DNA of 64,000 nt from Bacillus glycinifermentans (GCF_001042475.2 NZ_LECW02000005.1:164000-227999); one strand, 5' to 3'; positions 41,506-51,322 are shown, counted from the stretch's first letter. Notes: generated by a model not told the origin, from the sequence alone. A program made the numbers and translations.

Positions 41506-41778
41506 ATGAAATGTTTTTCTGCTGCGTATTGGTGTTTGATATACGGGTTTTTGGCATACCTTTGGCTTTTGTTTATATCGGAAATCATTGAGAGAACACA
41601 GTCTTTTAAAAGCTCATTTTTAACGGGAGCCGTCATATTGACCGGCACCGTGTTGTTTTTGACGCTGGTTCATCGTGTTACAGCTTCGGCTGAAAAGAAG
41701 AATGTCAATAGAATCGCAGGATCAGCATCGTTTTGCCTTGTGATCCTCATTCATTTTTATGTCGTTCCGCTTTGCTGA
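41506..41778 (+). CDS. Small membrane protein of unknown function
   Basis: A 90-residue protein with three hydrophobic spans (about 5-24, 36-55 and 72-88) and a short basic loop between spans two and three. AGGGGGGAGA lies 5 nt before ATG 41506, a strong ribosome site. I do not recognise a family. It stands alone after the ara terminator and converges with the tetR-ydbS-ydbT operon. Its codon use is AT-richer than the ara genes. Confidence 0.6.
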   Translation: MKCFSAAYWCLIYGFLAYLWLLFISEIIERTQSFKSSFLTGAVILTGTVLFLTLVHRVTASAEKKNVNRIAGSASFCLVILIHFYVVPLC

Positions 41779-41781
41779 AAC

Positions 41782-41811
41782 AAAAAAGGCGGGCATCCGG
41801 TGACTCCCGCC
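41782..41811 (-). terminator. Terminator of the tetR-ydbS-ydbT operon
   Basis: GGCGGG and CCCGCC arms (41788-41793, 41806-41811) enclose 12 nt; read on the minus strand a run of six T follows. There is no T-run on the plus side. Confidence 0.78.
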
Positions 41812-41879
41812 AATTATGCCTTGAAAAGGCAGCAGATGAAGCATGTGTTTATTTTAATCTTATTATTCCTATTAGTCAA

Positions 41880-43331
41880 CTAGGTTTTTGTTGTTTTAAT
41901 GGCATGTTGATAAATAGCTGTCGCACTCTCTATCGGAATATGGTTTAACGAAAACTTTACGTTTTCTTTTCCGGAAGCAACGGCTATCTTAATGGATGCC
42001 AAGTTTTTTCTCTCTTGCATAACTGTTTGGCCTAACGCTGCCCACTGAATGCGGCCGTGTTTAATGATGACCGTTCGCCGGGCAAAAGTTCCGTACTGCA
42101 AAGTTAAAAATCGGCTGCTTTGATTCCAACGAGTCCTTCGATACCCCATCCATCCCATCCATAGTAATCCAAGCGGCAGAATGGCAGTCAGATAATGAAA
42201 GGGATAAGGAAGGAACATCCATATCGGTATTGATAGAAGACAGCCTGCTGTAAATGGCAGAACCATATAATGAAGTCTGGCTTCTTTTGTAAGCATGCGC
42301 AAATTGCGGTTCCTCCGGTAACCTGTAAACGGTTCAAGCATGGAATGGGCTTTTTCTTTTTTAACAAAGGGAAGAATCGTAATCGTTTTTTGGCTTTGTT
42401 CATTTGGACTGTTACGTATAACGACAGCTTTAATTAAGACGAATCCCAAGAGGCGGTGAATCGGCGGCTCAATGATGAGAATCGCCTGTATCCGGTTTGG
42501 GGCAATCGTTCGCTTTTTCTTCTCAAACAGGCCTTGTTCGATTTCAAGTTCTCCTTTGGCATTCTTGCTTAATGTGAAATGATAGTCGGTTACAAATGTC
42601 AGCATTAATGAAAGTGCAAATGATAAAACCACCAGCATGACCACCGTGATCATGATCCAGTTGGAACCGAACCAGCCGGATAGGCAGGTGAACAAAGTGT
42701 CCCGGTCAGTGTCTTTCGTTATATCCTGATATTTTAGCAATCCCAGTGATAAAAGCGTAAGCACAATCCCAAATTTAGGCGAGAGAAGGCTGTGCAATAT
42801 GAGATCATTTTTATATAGTTGAAACACTGACTCTCCAGAATGATTGATCGGCCTGCTGTTTGCTTCTGCTTTTAAAACCGTTCGAATGCGCTGTTCTTCT
42901 TCTTTTGAAATACAGCTGAGAATGATGCTGGATTCATCACCTCCGGCAAGTTCAATCGTTAACGTTCGCGTAGAGAATAAATGGTCATATACACGGACCG
43001 TAGAATCGACGGATTGAATGCGGTCCGGCTGCACCCATCTTTTCTTTGTCACAAACAAACCAGATTCAATATATATCGCTTTCTCGTGTATCTGGTAGGA
43101 AAATGCCCGCCATCTCAATACACCAATTATGAAAAACGCGATAATAAGCAAAGAACTAAAAGCAATCATGATGATGAAACCAGGGATGTGGCTGCCCAGT
43201 TTATGAATAAATAGTACGAGCAGCGGAACCAGCCATATGAAGGACAACGATTCCTTGATCGCTATCATGACAAAATAAAGGATCGAAACAGGATGGAGAC
43301 GATGTTTTATTAATGTTTCAGACTTGTTCAT
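41880..43331 (-). CDS. ydbT: Membrane protein with bacterial PH domains, YdbT-like
   Basis: A 483-residue membrane protein with paired hydrophobic segments near 15-60, 165-245 and 345-400, alternating with bPH2-type domains. The first such domain shows IYIESGLFVTKKRWVQPDRIQSVDS, the second IEQGLFEKKKRTIAPNRIQAI and the third RRTVIIKHGRIQWAALGQ, so three repeats are visible. B. subtilis YdbS/YdbT protect against some bacteriocins. The gene overlaps ydbS by 14 bp. Confidence 0.85.
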   Translation of the reverse strand: MNKSETLIKHRLHPVSILYFVMIAIKESLSFIWLVPLLVLFIHKLGSHIPGFIIMIAFSSLLIIAFFIIGVLRWRAFSYQIHEKAIYIESGLFVTKKRWVQPDRIQSVDSTVRVYDHLFSTRTLTIELAGGDESSIILSCISKEEEQRIRTVLKAEANSRPINHSGESVFQLYKNDLILHSLLSPKFGIVLTLLSLGLLKYQDITKDTDRDTLFTCLSGWFGSNWIMITVVMLVVLSFALSLMLTFVTDYHFTLSKNAKGELEIEQGLFEKKKRTIAPNRIQAILIIEPPIHRLLGFVLIKAVVIRNSPNEQSQKTITILPFVKKEKAHSMLEPFTGYRRNRNLRMLTKEARLHYMVLPFTAGCLLSIPIWMFLPYPFHYLTAILPLGLLWMGWMGYRRTRWNQSSRFLTLQYGTFARRTVIIKHGRIQWAALGQTVMQERKNLASIKIAVASGKENVKFSLNHIPIESATAIYQHAIKTTKT

Positions 43332-43797
43332 CGCTTAACCTCGCATAGGCTTCAATATCTTGGCGGATAGATTCGGCGGTTCCTTCGGCTAATCCCCGAA
43401 TTTCATGGCTTCCGGCTGCTGTCGATAAAGTAATCGTATATAAATTGTACTTTTTTAAAATAGGGCCTTGTTTTGCTTCGACATGCTGGACTTTACCCAT
43501 GGGAATTAATACTTTCCGCTTAAAAAAGATCCCTTTATGGATTTGGATGCTTAATTCACTTATCCGATACCGCCATAAACGATATTTCCACCTCGGCAAA
43601 AGATAAAGTTCAAATGGTACAGAGGCAACAGCCAAACACGATGCTCCAGCCAAAATCCATGTTGGCCAGCCGAATGTTAAAGTACAGTATAGCAAGGCAA
43701 GGATAACGCATGTATACACGGATAACGTGATCACACCTTCAAGCTTCCTTGCGGCAACAATTTTTTTGTCTAATTTCTGCAATTCGCCAGTTCTCAT
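43318..43797 (-). CDS. ydbS: Membrane protein with bacterial PH domain, YdbS-like
   Basis: A 159-residue protein with two transmembrane helices (about 22-60) and one bPH2 domain containing IQIHKGIFFKRKVLIPMGKVQHVE. The start at 43797 gives MRTGELQKLDKK after TAGGGGGA and the usual family length; the longer frame from 43887 overlaps tetR and lacks a ribosome site. It begins 10 bp after the TetR stop and overlaps ydbT. Confidence 0.86.
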   Translation of the reverse strand: MRTGELQKLDKKIVAARKLEGVITLSVYTCVILALLYCTLTFGWPTWILAGASCLAVASVPFELYLLPRWKYRLWRYRISELSIQIHKGIFFKRKVLIPMGKVQHVEAKQGPILKKYNLYTITLSTAAGSHEIRGLAEGTAESIRQDIEAYARLSDEQV

Positions 43798-43807
43798 GAT
43801 AGTCCCC

Positions 43808-44401
43808 CTATTTAATTGTTTTTCTCGTTGCGTAATCGAACGTATCAACAATTTCAGATATCGTGCTCTCCATGTCTGATATATCATGATTTGCGATTTT
43901 TGGTCCCAATGAATCGATTACGCTTCGCACGGTTCTAGCCATAATAAGCGGGGAAAACTCCCTGAAACTCCCTTCTATTTCCTGTCCCCACTTGAAAATG
44001 TCAATCAGCGGTTCATATATTGATTCATCTTCGTCCTTATAATACAGCTCACCGCTTTCTGTTCGTAAGTTGGAAACCACTTCAATGATTGCGGTAACGT
44101 ATTTGGGGTGTTCAAACATGAATCTGAGATTTGATTCAATATAGGCACGGAGTGTAGCCGGTGCGCTGTCTAAACCATCCATGAACTTTTCCATATAAGG
44201 CGCTGCAAGTCCGTAGGAATGCTCCACAACAGCCTTCATCAGCTGCATTTTATTCGGAAAATGATACGTGACAACTCCTTTGCTAATTCCTCCCTTTTTT
44301 GCGATATTGCCGATAGAGGCATTCGCATAGCCTTCTTCGGCAAGCACTTGAATGGCGTCTTCAATAATTTGCAGTCTTCGCTTTTGTGTTTTTGTATTCA
44401 T
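43808..44401 (-). CDS. TetR-family regulator of the ydbST-like operon
   Basis: A 197-residue repressor. The N-terminal helix-turn-helix reads IIEDAIQVLAEEGYANASIGNIAKKGGISKGVVTYHF. The C-terminal ligand domain has no recognised inducer signature. It is the first gene of an operon with ydbS and ydbT and has a 20-bp inverted repeat in its own promoter, so it very probably autoregulates the operon. The start codon lies only 6 nt after the -10 hexamer, leaving no room for a ribosome site (leaderless mRNA). Confidence 0.85.
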   Translation of the reverse strand: MNTKTQKRRLQIIEDAIQVLAEEGYANASIGNIAKKGGISKGVVTYHFPNKMQLMKAVVEHSYGLAAPYMEKFMDGLDSAPATLRAYIESNLRFMFEHPKYVTAIIEVVSNLRTESGELYYKDEDESIYEPLIDIFKWGQEIEGSFREFSPLIMARTVRSVIDSLGPKIANHDISDMESTISEIVDTFDYATRKTIK

Positions 44402-44407
44402 GGCTTC

Positions 44408-44436
44408 ATTTTAGTACGATCGTGCTAAAGTGTCAA
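44408..44436 (-). promoter_or_regulatory. tetR promoter with operator in the spacer
   Basis: On the minus strand TTGACA (44436-44431), a 17-bp spacer and TAAAAT (44413-44408). The inverted repeat TTTAGTACGATCGTGCTAAA (44410-44429) fills the spacer and has one non-complementary pair. Operator occupancy would exclude RNA polymerase. The predicted start coincides with the ATG. Confidence 0.85.
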
Positions 44437-44490
44437 TCTGAAAATTGGTTTATATGGAAAGAAAATAAGATATAAGAGCAGGTGAAAATA

Positions 44491-44522
44491 TGATTGCGCT
44501 TACATAAAAGATAGGCTATGTT
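44491..44522 (+). promoter_or_regulatory. cstA promoter overlapped by a cre site
   Basis: TTGCGC (44494-44499), 17 bp, TATGTT (44517-44522). TGATTGCGCTTACA (44491-44504) matches cre at 13 of 14 positions and covers the -35, so CcpA would repress cstA on glucose. Confidence 0.75.
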
Positions 44523-44551
44523 AAAAGGGAAACAAAGGGGGAGGAATTGGG

Positions 44552-46348
44552 ATGAATGCAATTACGATTGTGATCGCTTCTATCTGCATATTGGCGATCG
44601 CCTACCGTTTGTACGGAACATTTATGATGGCAAAAGTGCTGAAGGTGAATGACGACAAACCGACTCCTGCCCATCTTCAAAAAGACGGCAAAGACTATGT
44701 GCCGACAAATAAATGGGTGTCGTTCGGCCATCACTTTGCGGCCATCGCGGCGGCGGGACCGCTTGTCGGACCGATTTTGGCGGCGCAATTCGGCTATTTG
44801 CCGGGCTTATTATGGCTGTTGATCGGAGCGGTTATCGGGGGAGCCGTTCATGACATCGTCGTTTTATTTGCATCGATGCGAAGGAATGGAAAGTCTCTTT
44901 CAGAAGTCGCCAAAGAAGAGCTCGGGCCGGTTGCCGGATTTTGCACCGGGCTTGCAATGCTGTTTATCATTACGATCACGATGGCCGGGCTTTCGATGGT
45001 GGTGCTCCATGCGCTTGAACGCAATCCGTGGGGGACGTTTGCCGTGGCCATTACGATTCCGATTGCGATGGGAGTCGGTTTATTTTATAAAAAGACGGGC
45101 AACTTAAAGCTCGCATCAACCGGCGGGTTCATTCTGCTCATGGCCGGTGTGTTCATCGGTCCGGCCGTCGCGAATACACCGCTCGGCGAAGCGCTGACGC
45201 TTGATGTGAAAACGCTCGCGATCGCGCTTCCGGTCTATGCGTTTTTTGCGGCGGCGCTCCCTGTCTGGCTGCTGCTTGCGCCGCGCGATTATTTGAGCAG
45301 TTTTATGAAAATAGGCGTGTTTGTCGCGTTGATTGCGGGCGTTTTTGTCGTGAATCCGGCGATTCCGTTTCCGGCGTTTACCGAATTTACGAAAGGCGGC
45401 GGCCCGGTCTCGCCAGGCCCGGTTTGGCCGTTTATTTCGATCACGATCGCCTGCGGGGCAATTTCCGGATTCCACGCGTTTGTTGGTTCAGGAACGACGC
45501 CGAAAATGCTCGACAAATGGAGCGATATGAAATTCGTCGGCTTCGGCGCCATGCTGGTCGAGTGTCTTGTCGGGATTATGGCGTTGATTGCGGCGACGGC
45601 TTTGCAGCCGGGCGATTATTTTGCGATCAACAGCGCCCCTGAAGTATTTCGGACGCTTGGCATGGACACCGTCCACTTGCCTGAGCTCAGCCGCGAAATC
45701 GGTCTTGATCTGGAGGGAAGGACGGGCGGAGCCGTGACGCTCGCTGTAGGCATGGCTTATATTTTTACGGATATTCCGTTTTTCAGCCACTTGGCCTCAT
45801 ATTTCTTTCAATTTGTCATCATGTTTGAAGCGGTCTTTATCTTAACGGCGATCGATGCCGGAACGAGGGTGGCCCGCTACTTGATTCAAGACTTTTTCGG
45901 CGAAGTGTACAAACCGCTCAAAAAAACGGATTGGCTTCCGGGGTCGGTCTTCGCAAGCGCGCTCGCATGTTTAATGTGGGGCTACCTCTTGTATTCGGGC
46001 GATATCAGTTCCATTTGGGCGCTTTTTGGCGTCTCCAATCAGCTGATGGCATCCGTCGGGTTGATCATCGGGGCGACCGTTGTCTTAAAAATTGCCGACA
46101 AAAGGCGGTATATGCTGACATGCCTCATTCCGCTCGCTTATTTATATGCAACGGTCAATTATGCGGGATATTGGATGATCAGACACGTGTATTTTAATGC
46201 CGAAGCCGCCGGCTACAGCGTCTTAAACGGCATTTTGTCGATCATCATGCTGATTCTGGGGCTGGTGATTATGGTAACGGCCATTAAGAAGTGGACGGTG
46301 CTTTGGCGTGATCCGGTGCTGAGAATGGAGCCGTCGATTCCAGGCTGA
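44552..46348 (+). CDS. cstA: Carbon starvation protein CstA family transporter
   Basis: A 598-residue membrane protein with about 16 hydrophobic spans. Typical CstA segments are FGHHFAAIAAAGPLVGPILAA, GAVIGGAVHDIVVLFASMRR, CGAISGFHAFVGSGTTPKM and FGVSNQLMASVGL. Family members transport pyruvate or peptides under carbon limitation; the substrate here is not shown. AAAGGGGGAGG precedes ATG 44552. The promoter carries a strong cre site. Confidence 0.92.
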   Translation: MNAITIVIASICILAIAYRLYGTFMMAKVLKVNDDKPTPAHLQKDGKDYVPTNKWVSFGHHFAAIAAAGPLVGPILAAQFGYLPGLLWLLIGAVIGGAVHDIVVLFASMRRNGKSLSEVAKEELGPVAGFCTGLAMLFIITITMAGLSMVVLHALERNPWGTFAVAITIPIAMGVGLFYKKTGNLKLASTGGFILLMAGVFIGPAVANTPLGEALTLDVKTLAIALPVYAFFAAALPVWLLLAPRDYLSSFMKIGVFVALIAGVFVVNPAIPFPAFTEFTKGGGPVSPGPVWPFISITIACGAISGFHAFVGSGTTPKMLDKWSDMKFVGFGAMLVECLVGIMALIAATALQPGDYFAINSAPEVFRTLGMDTVHLPELSREIGLDLEGRTGGAVTLAVGMAYIFTDIPFFSHLASYFFQFVIMFEAVFILTAIDAGTRVARYLIQDFFGEVYKPLKKTDWLPGSVFASALACLMWGYLLYSGDISSIWALFGVSNQLMASVGLIIGATVVLKIADKRRYMLTCLIPLAYLYATVNYAGYWMIRHVYFNAEAAGYSVLNGILSIIMLILGLVIMVTAIKKWTVLWRDPVLRMEPSIPG

Positions 46349-46351
46349 AAA

Positions 46352-46383
46352 AATAAACCGGGGGCTGCAGCCTCCGGTTTATT
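46352..46383. terminator. Bidirectional terminator between cstA and sspI
   Basis: AATAAACCGGGGGC and GCCTCCGGTTTATT form a long stem with one G-T wobble. It includes the end of sspI on the opposite strand. Confidence 0.85.
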
Positions 46384-46594
46384 GCTTCGGTTTTAATCCT
46401 TGCTCCAGCGTCTCAAGCATTTCATTTTTGTCTGATTCTGAAGCGTTCTGCCAAATCACTTCAAACAAAACGCCCAGTCCAGGCAGCATTTTTTCTTCTC
46501 CGCTTTGGATTGCATCGACGATCGTGTGTTCAAGCTCCTCCTGAGTGTTTCCTGTTACATTGGCGATAACCGCGTGTCGCAGATTCAAATCCAC
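46379..46594 (-). CDS. sspI: Small acid-soluble spore protein SspI
   Basis: A 71-residue minor small acid-soluble spore protein made in the forespore. The sequence [16 protein letters not shown] and [16 protein letters not shown] is characteristic. GTG 46594 is the chosen start: GGAG lies 8 nt upstream and the length equals B. subtilis SspI; an in-frame GTG at 46603 overlaps that site. A sigma-G promoter is expected, but none was identified with confidence. Confidence 0.93.
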   Translation of the reverse strand: MDLNLRHAVIANVTGNTQEELEHTIVDAIQSGEEKMLPGLGVLFEVIWQNASESDKNEMLETLEQGLKPKQ

Positions 46595-46708
46595 TTTTTT
46601 CACTCCATTTCCTTATCTGATTTTCTATATTCTGTCTCGTTTCCGGGTTTATTATGTATCATTCATGAGATATAATGTGACTATTGCCAGACAAAGGAGT
46701 CAAACGAT

Positions 46709-47455
46709 TTGAAACGAATTGAATCAGCCAAAAATCAAAAAGTGAAGGATTGGAAAAAACTTCATACGAAAAAAGAACGGATAAAAACCAATACATTTTT
46801 AATAGAAGGCGAACATCTTGTGGAGGAGGCGCTAAAAAACCCCGGCATTGTAAAAGAAATCATGGTCAAGGATGAAGCGGACATCCCGTCCGGACTGGAT
46901 GCGTCTGTTCCGTGCTATATCCTGAGCGATGACGCTTTTTCTCAAGTAACGGAAACGGAAACGCCGCAGGCAGTCGCCGCTGTCTGCCGTATCCCTGAAC
47001 AAGGGCCCCTTCAATACGAAAAGCTGCTTCTGGCAGATGCCGTCCAGGACCCCGGCAATTTGGGAACGATCATTCGGACCGCTGATGCCGCAGGAATCGA
47101 TGCCGTTGTCATCGGAAACGGGACGGTTGATCCGTACAACGCCAAAACGCTCAGGTCAGCCCAAGGCTCACATTTCCATATCCCGATCGTAAAAGCGGAG
47201 CTTCCCGGGCTGATCGAAGAGCTTAAAGAAAAGCGGATTCCGGTTTACGGCACCGCGCTGCAAAATGCCGTGCCATTCAAGGAAGCATCACCGTCGAAGT
47301 CGTTTGCCCTTCTGATAGGAAATGAAGGAGCAGGCGTTGATCCCGATCTGCTCGGCCTGACGGACAGGAACCTGTACGTTCCCATTTACGGCAAAGCCGA
47401 GTCTTTGAATGTGGCCGCCGCTGCGGCGGTTCTGCTTTACCATCTGCGCGGATAA
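46709..47455 (+). CDS. ysgA: SpoU-family RNA methyltransferase YsgA
   Basis: A 248-residue SPOUT/TrmH-class RNA 2'-O-methyltransferase. An N-terminal RNA-binding region (about 1-90) precedes the knotted domain with DAVQDPGNLGTIIRTADAAG, LRSAQGSHFHIP, IGNEGAGVD and VPIYGKAESLNVAAA, the three SpoU motifs. It starts at TTG 46709 after AAAGGAGTC. A -10 TATAAT is at 46671-46676 with a weak -35. The target RNA is not established. It is divergent from sspI and upstream of pheST. Confidence 0.92.
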   Translation: MKRIESAKNQKVKDWKKLHTKKERIKTNTFLIEGEHLVEEALKNPGIVKEIMVKDEADIPSGLDASVPCYILSDDAFSQVTETETPQAVAAVCRIPEQGPLQYEKLLLADAVQDPGNLGTIIRTADAAGIDAVVIGNGTVDPYNAKTLRSAQGSHFHIPIVKAELPGLIEELKEKRIPVYGTALQNAVPFKEASPSKSFALLIGNEGAGVDPDLLGLTDRNLYVPIYGKAESLNVAAAAAVLLYHLRG

Positions 47456-47459
47456 CCGC

Positions 47460-47488
47460 TTGCACACGATGATGGAATTCACTATAAT
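47460..47488 (+). promoter_or_regulatory. Sigma-A promoter of pheST
   Basis: TTGCAC (47460-47465), 17 bp, TATAAT (47483-47488), directly after the ysgA stop. Predicted start near 47495. Confidence 0.8.
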
Positions 47489-47494
47489 GAATGT

Positions 47495-47765
47495 AATATG
47501 TTGAAAAACAGTGACAGAGGACGGTTTTTTTTAAAAGCGCCGCCATTCAGGGAGAAAATGCCCCAGACTGAAAGCATTTTTATGGCAGGCTAAAAAAACG
47601 TTTCACCTCTTGAGTTGTCGCCGGGACCGCATGATATGCGTAAAGGCGAACCGGAGCCAATCCGTTATGTCAATGAAGCGAGAAACAAAGCTTGTTTTGC
47701 TTTGTTTAAAAAGGGTGGTACCGCGGGCCACGATTCGTCCCTTTCAATAAGAAAGGGGCTTTTTT
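47495..47765 (+). promoter_or_regulatory. Phenylalanine T-box leader of pheST
   Basis: The T-box core AGGGTGGTACCGCG is at about 47712-47725. The terminator stem GTCCCTTTC (47737-47745) pairs with GAAAGGGGC (47751-47759), followed by T. A TTC triplet at 47602-47604 followed by A is a plausible phenylalanine specifier, inferred from the downstream genes. Confidence 0.9.
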
Positions 47766-47812
47766 ATTTGTCATTCATCGGTTTGTCCAGATAAAAGGAG
47801 GAATTGCTAAAC

Positions 47813-48847
47813 ATGCAGGAACAGCTGAAACAGCTTGAAAAAGAAGCGGTAGCCAAAGTTGAAGCCGCACAGTCATTAAAAGAAGTCAACGATGTCCGTG
47901 TCGCGTATCTCGGCAAAAAAGGACCAATTACAGAAGTGCTCAGGGGAATGGGCAAGCTTTCCGCAGAAGAAAGGCCGAAAATGGGCGCATTGGCAAACGA
48001 AGTCAGAGAGACGATTGCCGCCGCGATTGCTGAAAAAAACGCCCGTCTTGAAGAAGAAGAAGTCAAAAGAAAGCTCAAAAGTCAAACGATCGATGTCACG
48101 CTTCCGGGAAATCCCGTCAAAGCGGGGGCAAAGCATCCGCTGACCATCGTGATCGAGGACATTGAAGACCTGTTTATCAGTATGGGATATTCTGTAGAAG
48201 AAGGCCCTGAAGTGGAAACGGATTACTACAATTTCGAAGCATTGAACCTTCCGAAGGATCATCCGGCGCGCGATATGCAGGACAGCTTTTACATCACCGA
48301 AGACACGCTGATGAGAACACAGACTTCAGGAGTTCAAACGCGGACGATGGAAAAGTATAAAGGAAAAGGCCCGGTGAAAATCATTTGTCCGGGAAAAGTG
48401 TACCGCCGCGACAACGACGATGCAACGCACTCTCACCAGTTTATGCAGATCGAAGGGCTTTGCGTCGATCATAACATCAGCATGAGCGATTTGAAAGGAA
48501 CGCTTGAAACCGTCGCGAAAAAGATGTTCGGCGAAGAGCGCGAAATCAGACTGCGTCCAAGCTTCTTCCCGTTCACAGAACCATCTGTTGAAGTTGACGT
48601 TTCCTGTTTCAAATGCGGAGGAAAAGGCTGCTCCGTTTGTAAACAAACAGGCTGGATCGAAATTCTCGGTGCAGGAATGGTCCATCCGAACGTGCTTGAA
48701 ATGGCGGGATTTGATTCCAAACAATATCAGGGCTTTGCGTTTGGAATGGGTGTCGAACGAATCGCGATGCTGAAATACGGCATTGACGATATCCGTCATT
48801 TCTATACGAACGATGTCAGATTTTTATCTCAATTTAAACAGGCTTAA
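47813..48847 (+). CDS. pheS: Phenylalanine--tRNA ligase alpha subunit
   Basis: A 344-residue class II synthetase catalytic subunit of the (alpha-beta)2 enzyme. An N-terminal coiled coil (about 1-85) binds tRNA. Catalytic motifs include [48 protein letters not shown] and [18 protein letters not shown]. Four cysteines form [12 protein letters not shown]. Start 47813 has AAAGGAGG 11 nt upstream and matches family length; the TTG at 47804 is too close to that site. Confidence 0.97.
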   Translation: MQEQLKQLEKEAVAKVEAAQSLKEVNDVRVAYLGKKGPITEVLRGMGKLSAEERPKMGALANEVRETIAAAIAEKNARLEEEEVKRKLKSQTIDVTLPGNPVKAGAKHPLTIVIEDIEDLFISMGYSVEEGPEVETDYYNFEALNLPKDHPARDMQDSFYITEDTLMRTQTSGVQTRTMEKYKGKGPVKIICPGKVYRRDNDDATHSHQFMQIEGLCVDHNISMSDLKGTLETVAKKMFGEEREIRLRPSFFPFTEPSVEVDVSCFKCGGKGCSVCKQTGWIEILGAGMVHPNVLEMAGFDSKQYQGFAFGMGVERIAMLKYGIDDIRHFYTNDVRFLSQFKQA

Positions 48848-48862
48848 AGAGGAGGACGCGTG

Positions 48863-51277
48863 ATGTTTGTTTCATATAAATGGTTGGAAGAGTACGTGAA
48901 TTTAGACGGAATGACGCCTGAGATTCTCGCGGAAAAGATTACGAGAAGCGGGATCGAAGTAGAAGGTGTTGAATATAAAGGCGAGGGCATCAAAGGCGTT
49001 GTCATCGGACATGTTCTTGAGCGGGAGCAGCATCCGAACGCAGACAAATTAAACAAGTGCCTCGTCGATATCGGTGCAGAGGAGCCCGTCCAAATCATTT
49101 GCGGCGCCCCGAACGTCGATAAAGGGCAAAAAGTAGCCGTTGCAACGGTCGGCGCCGTACTGCCGGGCAATTTTAAAATCAAGAGAGCGAAGCTCCGCGG
49201 CGAAGAGTCAAACGGTATGATCTGCTCGCTGCAGGAGCTCGGCATTCAAGGCAAGCTCGTGCCGAAAGAATACGCGGAAGGCATTTTCGTATTCCCGGGC
49301 GATGCTGAAACCGGAACGGACGCGCTGAAGAGACTTGCGCTCGATGATGCGGTGCTGGAGCTCGGACTCACACCTAACCGCGCCGATGCGATGAATATGC
49401 TCGGCGTCGCTTACGAGGTGGCGGCGATTCTCGGACGCGATGTAAAGATTCCTGAAACGTCTTATCAGCCGGGTACTGAAAAAGCGGAAGAGTACATTGC
49501 GGTTCAAATCGAAGATCGGGAAGCAAATCCTATGTATGCGGCAAAAATCGTTAAGGATGTCAACATCGGTCCGTCTCCGCTCTGGATGCAGACGAAGCTG
49601 ATCAATGCAGGAATCAGACCGCACAACAATGTCGTCGATATTACAAACTTTGTCCTGCTCGAATACGGCCAGCCGCTGCACGCTTTTGACTATGACCGCT
49701 TCGGCTCAAAAGAAGTCGTCGTCCGCAAAGCGAAAGAAAACGAAACGATTGTGACGCTCGATGAGCAGGAAAGAACGTTATCAGCCGACCACCTTGTCAT
49801 CACAAACGGCTCTATTCCGCAGGCCGTTGCAGGCGTGATGGGCGGAGCAGATTCTGAAGTCCGCGAAGATACGAAGACGATTTTGCTTGAAGCGGCATAT
49901 TTCAGCGGAAACACCGTCCGCAAAGCTTCAAAAGACCTCGGACTTCGCAGCGAATCAAGCATCCGCTTCGAAAAAGGAATCGATCCAGAACGGGTGCGCC
50001 TCGCCGCAGAACGAGCCGCAGACCTGATCAGCCGCTATGCAGGCGGAACCGTGCTGGAGGGCACAGTGGAAGAAAATCACCTCGATATCAAGCCGAAAGT
50101 CATCAGCCTGTCCGCTGATAAAGTGACGAAGGTGCTCGGCGTGTCCATCAGCAAAGAGGAAATGGCCGATATTTTCAAAAGGCTCGGCTTTTCTGTCGAA
50201 GAAGCTGGCGGTAAGCTCATCGTAACCGTTCCGACGAGAAGGGGCGACATTACGATCGAAGAGGACCTGATCGAAGAGGTCGCACGGTTGTACGGCTATG
50301 ACAATATCCCGTCTACGCTTCCTGAGGTGACAGGCTTTACCGGCGGTCTCACCCCGTATCAGGAAAAGCGGAGAAAGGTCAGACGCTTTTTGGAAGGCGC
50401 GGGGCTTTCGCAGGCGATCACGTACTCGCTGACAAACGATAAAAAAGCGACCGCATTCGCCCTTGAAAAGTCGTTCAAAACGATCCTTTCACTGCCGATG
50501 AGTGAGGAAAGAAGCGTATTAAGGCACAGCCTGCTTCCGAACCTGCTCGACTCTGTCGCCTACAACCTGGCGCGGCAGACCGATTCAGCGGCCTTTTACG
50601 AAATCGGCTCTGTTTTCTTAAAAGTCGAAGAACAGACAAAACCGGTCGAAAAAGAGCATGTCGCCGGAGCCGTGACAGGACTGTGGCACAAGAACCTTTG
50701 GCAGGGCGAGAAGAAGCCGGTTGATTTCTTCGTCGCCAAAGGCATCGTCGAAGGGCTTTTAGAAAAGCTCGGAGTACAGGAAGGCATCGAATTCGTTCAA
50801 TCTGAAAGAAAAGAGCTACATCCGGGACGGACGGCCAATATTTTGCACAACGGCAGCCTGATCGGTTTCATCGGCCAGCTCCATCCATCAGTCGAAAAAG
50901 AGCTTGATCTGAAAGAAGCGTACGTATTTGAGCTTGACTTGCACGCACTTTTTGCACTGGACGTGCCGGCCATCGCGTACAAGGCTATTCCGAAATACCC
51001 GTCCGTCACACGCGACATCGCGCTTGTCGTAAACAAAGACATCGCAAGCGGCCAGCTTGAAGACGTCATCAAAAAAGCCGGAGGGAAATTATTGAAGGAA
51101 GTGCACGTCTTTGACGTCTACGAAGGCGAACATATGGAAGAAGGCAAAAAATCGGTCGCTTTCAGCCTCCAATATTTAAATCCGGAACAAACGCTGACAG
51201 AAGAAGAAGTGACAAAAGTTCACGACAAAGTGCTGAAAGCGCTGGAGGAAACGTATCAAGCTGTGTTGAGAGGATAA
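48863..51277 (+). CDS. pheT: Phenylalanine--tRNA ligase beta subunit
   Basis: An 804-residue subunit carrying tRNA binding and editing. Domain order: EMAP/OB-type tRNA-binding domain (about 40-150, [10 protein letters not shown]), B3/4 editing domain (about 210-380), B5 (about 405-475), catalytic-like core, and C-terminal FDX-ACB domain (about 710-804, [12 protein letters not shown]). ATG 48863 follows AGAGGAGG; GTG 48860 is a weaker alternative. It is 15 bp after pheS. Confidence 0.97.
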   Translation: MFVSYKWLEEYVNLDGMTPEILAEKITRSGIEVEGVEYKGEGIKGVVIGHVLEREQHPNADKLNKCLVDIGAEEPVQIICGAPNVDKGQKVAVATVGAVLPGNFKIKRAKLRGEESNGMICSLQELGIQGKLVPKEYAEGIFVFPGDAETGTDALKRLALDDAVLELGLTPNRADAMNMLGVAYEVAAILGRDVKIPETSYQPGTEKAEEYIAVQIEDREANPMYAAKIVKDVNIGPSPLWMQTKLINAGIRPHNNVVDITNFVLLEYGQPLHAFDYDRFGSKEVVVRKAKENETIVTLDEQERTLSADHLVITNGSIPQAVAGVMGGADSEVREDTKTILLEAAYFSGNTVRKASKDLGLRSESSIRFEKGIDPERVRLAAERAADLISRYAGGTVLEGTVEENHLDIKPKVISLSADKVTKVLGVSISKEEMADIFKRLGFSVEEAGGKLIVTVPTRRGDITIEEDLIEEVARLYGYDNIPSTLPEVTGFTGGLTPYQEKRRKVRRFLEGAGLSQAITYSLTNDKKATAFALEKSFKTILSLPMSEERSVLRHSLLPNLLDSVAYNLARQTDSAAFYEIGSVFLKVEEQTKPVEKEHVAGAVTGLWHKNLWQGEKKPVDFFVAKGIVEGLLEKLGVQEGIEFVQSERKELHPGRTANILHNGSLIGFIGQLHPSVEKELDLKEAYVFELDLHALFALDVPAIAYKAIPKYPSVTRDIALVVNKDIASGQLEDVIKKAGGKLLKEVHVFDVYEGEHMEEGKKSVAFSLQYLNPEQTLTEEEVTKVHDKVLKALEETYQAVLRG

Positions 51278-51289
51278 AACTTAAAAAAT

Positions 51290-51322
51290 AACCGGTTCCT
51301 ATGTATCAGGAACCGGTTTATT
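51290..51322. terminator. Bidirectional terminator after pheT
   Basis: AACCGGTTCCT (51290-51300) pairs perfectly with AGGAACCGGTT (51308-51318), flanked by A-rich and T-rich runs. It serves the converging metalloprotease gene too. Confidence 0.9.

Noticed and set aside
46604-46690. Sigma-G promoter of sspI
   Set aside because: A CATAATA -10 exists, but no matching -35 at 17-18 bp was found.
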